NCBI GenBank assembly: GCA_046293075.1
Contig: JBKBPL010000014.1
Location: forward strand, 1 to 64,000
Direction: 5' to 3'
From: Ga0077530 sp046293075
GTDB lineage: Bacteria; Pseudomonadota; Alphaproteobacteria; Rhizobiales; Hyphomicrobiaceae
Length of the DNA stretch: 64,000 nucleotides
Below the pieces are notes generated by a model. That model made no database searches. It saw only the letters and a program-made list of their open reading frames with translations, and was not told the DNA's origin. The number at the start of each line of letters is the position of its first letter. The first letter of the stretch is position 1. The position numbers and the translations under genes are program-made. Positions 46,345 to 53,265 of this stretch are shown here, one piece after another.

Positions 46345-46563
46345 CTACCCATCGTACGGTATCCAGTGATTGCCGACCTTGCGATAGCTCTTCTTCACAG
46401 CCGCCCAGGCGACACGGTGCGCAATCTCCTCGCGTCGATCGGGCTCGCGCGCACCATAGGTCCGCCACGCATTGTTGAAGGCCGCACGATAGATGTCCTG
46501 CGCGTGCTCCGGCAGGGCGTGCGGGATGGGTGCGGGAAGATCATCGTTCGATGCGTACGGCAA
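46345..46563 (-). CDS. chaB: ChaB family protein
   Basis: A 72-residue protein matching ChaB: MPYASNDDLPAPIPHALPEHAQDIY, then A-F-N-N-A-W-x-x-Y and A-H-R-V-A-W-A-A-V-K-K-S-Y. ChaB is a small basic/acidic protein, proposed regulator of the ChaA cation transporter, with uncertain function. chaA is not in the window. It follows the kbl-like gene by 20 bases on the same strand and may be co-transcribed with threonine degradation genes. Confidence 0.88.
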   Translation of the reverse strand: MPYASNDDLPAPIPHALPEHAQDIYRAAFNNAWRTYGAREPDRREEIAHRVAWAAVKKSYRKVGNHWIPYDG

Positions 46564-46583
46564 GGCGGCTCGCCCCCCTTCGG

Positions 46584-47810
46584 CTATCCTGGCAGGCGCT
46601 GCAGCACAGCAAGGGCTTCCTCGATGTCTGCGGCCGTATGCTCGGCCGAGATCTGGAAGCGGATCTCCTCGTCACCCTTGGGCACGACTGGGTAGTTGAG
46701 CCCGGTTGCCAGAATGCCTTCACTGCGCAGGTGGTGCACGATGCGGGATGTGCGCTCTGTATCCCGCACCATTAGTGGGACGACGGGGTGCTCGCCCGCC
46801 AATGTCTCCAATCCGAGATCAGTCAGACCGCGCCTGAAACGCTCCGTCATGGCACGCAGGTGCGCCAGGAGCGCGCGACCGCCAGGCGCATCGACGACAT
46901 CAACGGCTGCAAGTGCCGCCGCGGCCTCCGCGGGGGTAATCGGGTTCGAATAGATATAGAATGGCGACGTCTCGCGCAGGAAGCGCACGAGCGTTTCCCC
47001 GGCCACGACATAGCCGCCGTTTACGCCGAATGCTTTGCCGAGCGTCGCCACAAGCAGATCGGCAGCGCCGGCGCGGGTTACCTCCTCGGTACCACGACCT
47101 GTCGCGCCCAGCGCACCGACACCATGTGAATCGTCGACCATCAGCAGAACATTCTCGGCAAAAGCTGGGTCGAACTTGTCGACCAGAGCCCGCACCCGCG
47201 CCAACGGCGCATGGTCGCCGCGCATGCTGAAGACGCCATCGGTAACGACGATCGCCCGGGAGCACGTCCGCGCCGCCTCGGCAAGATGGGATTCGAGCTC
47301 CGCCATATCGAGATGGCGATAGATGCGCTTCTCGTGCGGGCGCCCCAGCGCAATGGCATTGATGATGCAGTTGTGGTTGAGCTCGTCGGAGATGATGGCC
47401 GTCCGCTCCGTCGTAAGTGGAGGCAATATGCCCATGACGGCTGCGTAGGCGGAGCTGAAAAGCATCGCGGCGGGGCGGTTGTGGAAAGCGGCAAGCCTGC
47501 GCTCCAGTGCGATGTGCGGCTCCCAGGTGCCGCTGATGAACCGAACAGCCCCCGGCCCCGTTCCATACCGCCCGACAGCCTCCTCTTCGGCCGCCTTAAC
47601 CTTCGCGCTCAGGGCCAGACCCAAATAGCTGTTGGAGTTCATGCGCAGGAAAGGACGATCGCCGTGCCCCTTGAGCAGATAGCGCGGACCTTTCCCGTCT
47701 GAGGCCGGGACGACGCCTGCGATCACGCTCTCCTCGCCCTTTAGCCGCCCTGAGCGCTGAAGCTCCTTCAAGCGCTCGATGAGAACCGTCTCCAGCCTCA
47801 GTGTTGGCAT
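46584..47810 (-). CDS. kbl: 2-amino-3-ketobutyrate CoA ligase / glycine C-acetyltransferase-like
   Basis: A 408-residue alpha-oxoamine synthase (PLP fold type I). The motifs are N-S-N-S-Y-L-G-L near residue 58, D-E-L-N-H-N-C near 142, V-D-D-S-H-G-V-G near 226 and the PLP lysine at L-G-K259-A-F-G. Family members condense or cleave amino acids with acyl-CoA. The adjacent SDR-type threonine dehydrogenase makes 2-amino-3-ketobutyrate the likely substrate, cut to glycine and acetyl-CoA. 8-Amino-7-oxononanoate synthase is the alternative but no bio genes are near. Confidence 0.88.
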   Translation of the reverse strand: MPTLRLETVLIERLKELQRSGRLKGEESVIAGVVPASDGKGPRYLLKGHGDRPFLRMNSNSYLGLALSAKVKAAEEEAVGRYGTGPGAVRFISGTWEPHIALERRLAAFHNRPAAMLFSSAYAAVMGILPPLTTERTAIISDELNHNCIINAIALGRPHEKRIYRHLDMAELESHLAEAARTCSRAIVVTDGVFSMRGDHAPLARVRALVDKFDPAFAENVLLMVDDSHGVGALGATGRGTEEVTRAGAADLLVATLGKAFGVNGGYVVAGETLVRFLRETSPFYIYSNPITPAEAAAALAAVDVVDAPGGRALLAHLRAMTERFRRGLTDLGLETLAGEHPVVPLMVRDTERTSRIVHHLRSEGILATGLNYPVVPKGDEEIRFQISAEHTAADIEEALAVLQRLPG

Positions 47811-47861
47811 ATCGCGACCCCAGTAGCTCCTCGCTTGGACGGTGCCGCCAATGGCGCCCGC

Positions 47862-48821
47862 TCAACGAACCTGCGCAAGCATATGCGTCGTCATCGCCGC
47901 CAGATCGAATTCCGGCGACCAGCCCCAATCGCTCCGCGCCGCACTGTCGTCGAGCGAGCGTGGCCAGCTCTCCGCAATGGCCTGCCGCACCGGATCAATG
48001 CGATAGTCGATGGCGAACGCCGGAATGTGCTTTCTGATCTCGTCGGCGATCTCGGCCGGCGTCACGCTCATCGCCGTCACATTGTAGGCGTTGCGGAAGC
48101 GCAGGCGGGCGCCATCAGCTTCCATAAGCTCGATCATGCCGCGGATCGCGTCCGGCATGTACATCATGTCGAGACGCGTCCCGGCAGCCAGAAAGCAGGT
48201 ATAGTGCCGGTAGCGGACGGCCTGATAAAAGATCTCGACGGCATAATCGGTGGTCCCGCCGCCGGGCGGCGCCATATGCGAGATCAGGCCCGGCAACCTC
48301 AGCCCGCGCGTGTCCACATTGAACCTTGTGGCATAGTAGTCGCAGAGGAGCTCGCCCGCGACCTTGCTGATGCCGTAGATCGTGGTGGGGCGCTGGATTG
48401 TGACCTGCGGTGTGCGCGTCTGCGGCGTCGTGGGACCGAAGGCCCCGATCGAGCTCGGGAAGAACACGCGGCAGCGATATTGCCGGGCGACCTCGAGCAC
48501 ATTGTACAGGCTGCCCATGTTGAGGCTCCACGCTGCCTGGGGCTTGGCCTCAGCCGTTGCCGAAAGCATGGCGGCCAGATGATAGATGGTGCCGGCATCA
48601 TAGCGGCGAACCAGCTCGGCCAGCTGCCGGAGGTCCGTGCAGTCCAGGTGCTCGTGAGGTCCCCGCTCGACAGGCGCCCCTGGAGGCGGCATCCGCACGT
48701 CCGATGCGATGACCGTTTCATCACCGTAGCGCTCTCGCAGCGCCGGCACGAGTTCAGACCCGATCTGGCCCAGCGCTCCCGTCACAAGAATTGGCTTTGC
48801 TCTGCCCGGTGCCGCTGGCAT
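47862..48821 (-). CDS. L-threonine 3-dehydrogenase, SDR (epimerase-like) type
   Basis: A 319-residue extended SDR. The NAD motif G-A-L-G-Q-I-G is at residues 15-21 and the catalytic pair Y149-G-I-S-K153 follows. The middle P-S-S-I-G-A-F-G-P and the ending resemble UDP-galactose-epimerase-like threonine dehydrogenases, known in several bacteria and animals. It oxidises threonine to 2-amino-3-ketobutyrate, matching the next gene (kbl) 51 bases away. GGAGG precedes the ATG at 48821. A shared FNR-type box lies 65 bases upstream. Confidence 0.87.
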   Translation of the reverse strand: MPAAPGRAKPILVTGALGQIGSELVPALRERYGDETVIASDVRMPPPGAPVERGPHEHLDCTDLRQLAELVRRYDAGTIYHLAAMLSATAEAKPQAAWSLNMGSLYNVLEVARQYRCRVFFPSSIGAFGPTTPQTRTPQVTIQRPTTIYGISKVAGELLCDYYATRFNVDTRGLRLPGLISHMAPPGGGTTDYAVEIFYQAVRYRHYTCFLAAGTRLDMMYMPDAIRGMIELMEADGARLRFRNAYNVTAMSVTPAEIADEIRKHIPAFAIDYRIDPVRQAIAESWPRSLDDSAARSDWGWSPEFDLAAMTTHMLAQVR

Positions 48822-48885
48822 TGCTGCCTCCAAAACCTGACCTTCGCCAACCCAGGCATGCTCGAATGGCCGACCACGCGGGGCA

Positions 48886-48899
48886 TTGATGGAAGTCAA
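48886..48899. promoter_or_regulatory. FNR/FixK-type box between divergent threonine and glycine-cleavage operons
   Basis: TTGATGGAAGTCAA matches TTGAT-N4-ATCAA with one change in the right arm. Its centre is about 71 bases from the dehydrogenase start and 63 bases from the NAD-kinase-like start, so it could control either or both. Confidence 0.6.
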
Positions 48900-48955
48900 C
48901 CAGCCGCCAACCCAGAGCCTTATGCTGCGCTTCGACTTGACCGGGCTCAGAGGTA

Positions 48956-50098
48956 ATGGCGCTCGTCGGCTTCATCGTGAACCCTATTGCCGGGATGGGG
49001 GGACGCGTCGGCCTCAAAGGCACCGACGACGTCGAGGCAGAAGCGCGCCGGCGCGGAGCCGAGCCCAGTGCTCACGCCCGCGCAAGGGCGATGCTGCAAG
49101 CTCTGCAGCACGACCTGCTGCGCGAGGTCGATCCGCCTGACCTCAGATGGCTCACCTGCAGTGGCGAGATGGGTGCCAGTGTTCTGGCCGAGGCAGGCTT
49201 CGTGCCAACGCGCGTGCTGGCCCTTCCCCTGCCCGGGCAGCCTTCAAGTGCGCGCGACACCAGGGCAGCCGCTGCCGAGTTCCTGGCTGCAGGCGTCGAC
49301 CTCATACTCTTCTGCGGTGGCGACGGCACGGCCCGCGACATCGCTAGCGTCGTCGCCGCGCGCACGCCCATCCTCGGCATCCCGGCAGGGGTCAAGATGC
49401 ATTCCGGCGTGTTCGGCGTCTCGCCGGCGCGCACTGCCGACATTCTCTTGCGCTTCCTTAAGGGCGAGCTGCGCCCGGTCGAGGCCGAGATCCTTGATCT
49501 CGACGAGGAGAGATACCGCTCCGGAGAATGGATCATTCGCCTGCATCAGACCGTGCTGACGCCCTACGAACCAAGCTTCACACAGCTCGCCAAGCAGCTC
49601 ATCATCGAGACGCCCGAAGCTGATGCAAAGGCCGAGATCGCACGTTACGTCGCTGAGATCATGCGAAGCAAGAGCGACACGCTGTTCATCCTCGGCCCCG
49701 GCACCACTCTGCAAGCCGTGGCGGAAGAGATGGGTGCTCAGAAAACGTTGCTTGGCATCGATGCCATTCTGGCCGGCGCGCTTGTCGGCCGCGATCTCAG
49801 TGAAGAGGACATTATCGCTCTGCTCGCGCGCCATCCGCGGTGCAAACTCGTGCTCAGCCCCATTGGCGCGCAAGGGTTTGTGCTCGGCCGTGGCAACCTG
49901 CAACTGAGCCCCGCGGCGCTACGACGGATCGGCACCCGCAACATCATCGTGCTGGCGACGCCAGCCAAGCTCGCGCGCACGCCGGTGCTGCGCTTCGATA
50001 CTGGCGATCCGAGCCTTGACCTGGAGCTTGCAGACCGCGGCTATCTTCCGGTCGTCGTCGGCTACCGGCGGCAGCGATTAGCCAAAATCGTGGTGTGA
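48956..50098 (+). CDS. ATP-NAD kinase-like protein (COG3199)
   Basis: A 380-residue protein of the NAD/diacylglycerol-kinase fold. G-G-D-G-T is at residues 121-125 and the N-terminus G-F-I-V-N-P-I-A-G-M-G-G is the glycine-rich start of COG3199 (AcoX-like) proteins. It probably phosphorylates NAD or a related cofactor, but the group's real substrate is not established. It is the first gene of a unit with gcvPA and gcvPB (30 bases to gcvPA), so it may serve cofactor balance in glycine decarboxylation. Confidence 0.85.
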   Translation: MALVGFIVNPIAGMGGRVGLKGTDDVEAEARRRGAEPSAHARARAMLQALQHDLLREVDPPDLRWLTCSGEMGASVLAEAGFVPTRVLALPLPGQPSSARDTRAAAAEFLAAGVDLILFCGGDGTARDIASVVAARTPILGIPAGVKMHSGVFGVSPARTADILLRFLKGELRPVEAEILDLDEERYRSGEWIIRLHQTVLTPYEPSFTQLAKQLIIETPEADAKAEIARYVAEIMRSKSDTLFILGPGTTLQAVAEEMGAQKTLLGIDAILAGALVGRDLSEEDIIALLARHPRCKLVLSPIGAQGFVLGRGNLQLSPAALRRIGTRNIIVLATPAKLARTPVLRFDTGDPSLDLELADRGYLPVVVGYRRQRLAKIVV

Positions 50099-50128
50099 TG
50101 ACATGAAAATTCTCAGAAGGCTCGCGCA

Positions 50129-51481
50129 ATGACCTTCGTTCCGCATTCCGAGGCCGAACGCCGCCAGATGCTTGATGCTGTCGGCATCGAGGATCTTGAG
50201 GAGCTCTTTGCTGATGTGCCCGCGCGCGTACGCTTCCCGCAGTTGGATCTGCCCCCGCCCATCTCGCAGCACGAGCTTGCGGTCGAGATGCGCGCGCTTG
50301 CGGCGCGCAATATCGACACCCAAGACCGGCCCTCGTTCCTCGGCGGCGGCACCTATCGTCACTATCGCCCCGCGACCGTCGATCATGTCCTCCAGCGCGG
50401 CGAGTTCGCCACCTCCTACACGCCCTATCAGGCCGAGATCAGCCAGGGCATGCTCCAGGCCATGTTCGAGTACCAGACCATGGTCTGCCGGCTCACGGGC
50501 ATGGAGGTGAGCAACGCCAGCCATTACGACGGCGCAACGTCGCTCGCCGAGGCCATTCTGCTCGCGCTCGCTGTAAGCTCGCCGCCCCGCAGCAAGATCG
50601 TCCTCTCGCCCACCGTCCATCCCCAGTGGCGCGAGGTCGCGAAGACCTACTTGAAGGGCGCTGATGCCCGCGTGGTTGGTGACGCCGATCCGATGCAAAG
50701 CGAGGCAGACGTCGCCGCGCTTGTCGACGCGGACACCGCTGCTGTTGTTGTCCAATCGCCCAATTTCTTCGGTCAACTGGAGGATCTGCGCCAGATATCA
50801 ACCGTTTGCCGCACAGCGGGCGCGTTGTTCATTGTCGCGGTCGATCCGATTGCGCTCGGTCTGTTCGAGGCGCCTGGCGCGTGCGGCGCCGATATCGTCG
50901 TCGCCGACGGTCAGAGCTTGGGGTTACCGCCGTCGTTCGGCGGGCCATCACTTGGCATTTTTGCCACCCGCAGGGACCTTGTGCGCCGCATCCCGGGACG
51001 GCTGGTCGGCCAGACGACCGACGCGCACGGGCGACGCGGCTACGTGCTGACCCTCGCCACGCGCGAGCAGCACATCCGCCGCGCGCGGGCGACAAGCAAT
51101 ATCTGCACGAACGCGGCCCTCAGCGCCTTGGCGGCCAGCGTCTATCTCGCCACTCTTGGCAAGCAGGGTGTGCGGCACATTGCCGAGCTCTGCTATCACA
51201 AGAGCCACTACGCCGCCGCGCAGATCGCCAAGCTGGCGAACGTCACCATTAATCCGCAGGCTCCCGGGAAACCCTTCTTCAAGGAGTTTGTCGTCGAGCT
51301 GCCGCGGCCGGTCGCAGAAGTGAACGAGGTCCTGCTCCGCGACTTTGGCGTCATCGGTGGGCTCGACCTTGGCCGGATGTTCGAGGCCCACACCTGCCGC
51401 ACACTCGTCGCCGTGACCGAGACCGCCAGCAAGGCCGACATCGAGCGGCTCGTCGACGGCTTACGATCAGCCCTTACATGA
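50129..51481 (+). CDS. gcvPA: Glycine dehydrogenase (decarboxylating) subunit 1
   Basis: A 450-residue subunit of the split P-protein. The start M-T-F-V-P-H-S-E-A-E-R and Y-T-P-Y-Q-A-E-I-S-Q-G-M-L-Q-A near residue 95 are diagnostic. With GcvPB it decarboxylates glycine and passes the aminomethyl group to lipoyl H-protein. The gene ends 16 bases before the gcvPB start. gcvT and gcvH are not in this window, so they must lie elsewhere. Confidence 0.94.
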   Translation: MTFVPHSEAERRQMLDAVGIEDLEELFADVPARVRFPQLDLPPPISQHELAVEMRALAARNIDTQDRPSFLGGGTYRHYRPATVDHVLQRGEFATSYTPYQAEISQGMLQAMFEYQTMVCRLTGMEVSNASHYDGATSLAEAILLALAVSSPPRSKIVLSPTVHPQWREVAKTYLKGADARVVGDADPMQSEADVAALVDADTAAVVVQSPNFFGQLEDLRQISTVCRTAGALFIVAVDPIALGLFEAPGACGADIVVADGQSLGLPPSFGGPSLGIFATRRDLVRRIPGRLVGQTTDAHGRRGYVLTLATREQHIRRARATSNICTNAALSALAASVYLATLGKQGVRHIAELCYHKSHYAAAQIAKLANVTINPQAPGKPFFKEFVVELPRPVAEVNEVLLRDFGVIGGLDLGRMFEAHTCRTLVAVTETASKADIERLVDGLRSALT

Positions 51482-51497
51482 CTTGGTGGAAAAGCCG

Positions 51498-53009
51498 ATG
51501 GACGTAGCACCGAAATCTGCCGCAGCCCCAGAAGCAGTGTCCGCCAGCACCGTGCCGACCCTCTACGAAATGAGCGTCGCAGGCCGCGCTGGTATGCGTT
51601 TGCCGGCGCTGGATGTGCCCGAGGCCCCTTTGCCCGACGGCCGGCTGCGTGAGGACAATGGCCTGCCTGAGCTCTCAGAGATAGATGTGGTCCGCCACTA
51701 TCTACGCCTTGCTCAACGCAACTTCGGCGTCGACAGCGGCTTCTACCCGCTCGGTTCATGCACCATGAAATACAATCCAAAGATCTGCGAAGATGTTGCG
51801 CGTCTGCCGGGCTTCGCTGAAACGCATCCCTTGAGCCTCGCCGAGCACGTGCAGGGTAACCTCGCGCTGATGTATCGGACGCAGAAATGGCTGGCCGAGA
51901 TTGGCGGATTCGACGGCGTCTCGCTGCAGCCGGCCGCCGGTGCCCACGGCGAGCTCACGGCGTTGCTCATGATCCGTGCCTATCACGCCGACCGCGGTGA
52001 GCATCGGCGCGATCAGATCCTCATTCCGGATTCGGCACACGGAACCAACCCTGCGTCAACAACGATGGCCGGATTTATCGCCGTCGAGATTCCGTCCGAC
52101 GCACGCGGCAACATCGATATTGCCGCTCTCCGCGCCGCCTGCACCGATCGGGTGGCGGGCATAATGGTCACCAATCCGAACACGCTGGGCCTCTTCGATG
52201 AGCATCTCGAGGAGGTGGTCCGACTGGTGCACGGCTGTGGCGGTCTCGTCTACGGCGACGGTGCCAACATGAATGCGCTTGCGGGCATCCTGCGCCCCGG
52301 CGATCTCGGCATCGATCTCATGCACTACAACCTGCACAAGACGTTTGCCACGCCGCATGGCGGCGGCGGACCGGGCTCAGGTCCGGTCGCGGCGGCCCGG
52401 CACCTTGTGGACTACCTGCCCGGCCCGGTCGTAGCAACACGCGCCCCAGCGGACACGACTGAGCCTCTCTTCGTGCTGGAAACACCGCGACGATCCATAG
52501 GCGGCGTCGCCTCGTTCTACGGCAATTTTGGCCAGCTCGTGCGTGCCTATGCCTATCTGCGCCTTCTCGGCGCTCAGGGGCTCAAGGACAGCGCCATGCA
52601 CGCCGTGCTGAACGCCAACTACCTGCGGGTGGCTCTGCGGAACGGCTTCCGAGTGCCGTATGACCGACCATGCCTGCATGAGTTCGTCTGCGAAGGCCGA
52701 ATAGAGGGCTCGCCCGTCCGGGCGTTCGACATCGCCAAGCGCCTCATTGATTACGGCTTCCACCCGCCGACCAACTATTTTCCCTTGATTGTGCACGAAG
52801 CGCTGATGATCGAGCCCACGGAGACCGAAGCCAAGCCGATGCTTGATGCCTACATCAAGGCCATGCACGATATTGCACAAGAGGCCCGCAACTGTCCCGA
52901 CCTGCTCCGCTCGGCGCCGCACGTCACCCCTGTTGGCCGTCTCGATGAAGTGAAGGCCGCACGAGAGCTCATTCTTCAAGAGGCGCCACCAGCCGCCGTG
53001 GGCGGATAG
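51498..53009 (+). CDS. gcvPB: Glycine dehydrogenase (decarboxylating) subunit 2
   Basis: A 503-residue PLP-binding subunit. F-Y-P-L-G-S-C-T-M-K-Y-N-P-K near residue 82 is the family signature, and the PLP lysine is Lys281 in Y-N-L-H-K-T-F-A-T-P-H-G-G-G-G-P-G-S-G-P. ATG at 51498 is chosen, with in-frame GTG (51486) and TTG (51483) alternatives. It forms the active enzyme with GcvPA. Glycine comes plausibly from the divergent threonine pathway. Confidence 0.94.
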   Translation: MDVAPKSAAAPEAVSASTVPTLYEMSVAGRAGMRLPALDVPEAPLPDGRLREDNGLPELSEIDVVRHYLRLAQRNFGVDSGFYPLGSCTMKYNPKICEDVARLPGFAETHPLSLAEHVQGNLALMYRTQKWLAEIGGFDGVSLQPAAGAHGELTALLMIRAYHADRGEHRRDQILIPDSAHGTNPASTTMAGFIAVEIPSDARGNIDIAALRAACTDRVAGIMVTNPNTLGLFDEHLEEVVRLVHGCGGLVYGDGANMNALAGILRPGDLGIDLMHYNLHKTFATPHGGGGPGSGPVAAARHLVDYLPGPVVATRAPADTTEPLFVLETPRRSIGGVASFYGNFGQLVRAYAYLRLLGAQGLKDSAMHAVLNANYLRVALRNGFRVPYDRPCLHEFVCEGRIEGSPVRAFDIAKRLIDYGFHPPTNYFPLIVHEALMIEPTETEAKPMLDAYIKAMHDIAQEARNCPDLLRSAPHVTPVGRLDEVKAARELILQEAPPAAVGG

Positions 53010-53265
53010 GCTCCAGGCGCATCAAATTCGGGCCAAGCGGCCCAAGACCGCCAGGGCGCCGCTCGCTCCCATGTCTGATGCTCGGCCGCGCCCCGCCGCA
53101 GGTCATAGGGCGTCATGGATGGCAGATCGCACAGATCGAGCGCGGTCGCCAAAGGCCCTGCGCGTGGCGCAGACGGCCGCGCGTAGCGGCCCGGCACGAT
53201 GCTCCCGGCTGCCCGCAGCCGGTCCCCGATCGAGGTAGCAGGATGATCCGATTATCGGGGCCTGC

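Noticed and set aside
52976..53197. 73-codon minus-strand frame between gcvPB and the acyltransferase
   Set aside because: No ribosome site, overlaps the end of gcvPB and has no recognisable motif; left out although a small gene cannot be excluded.
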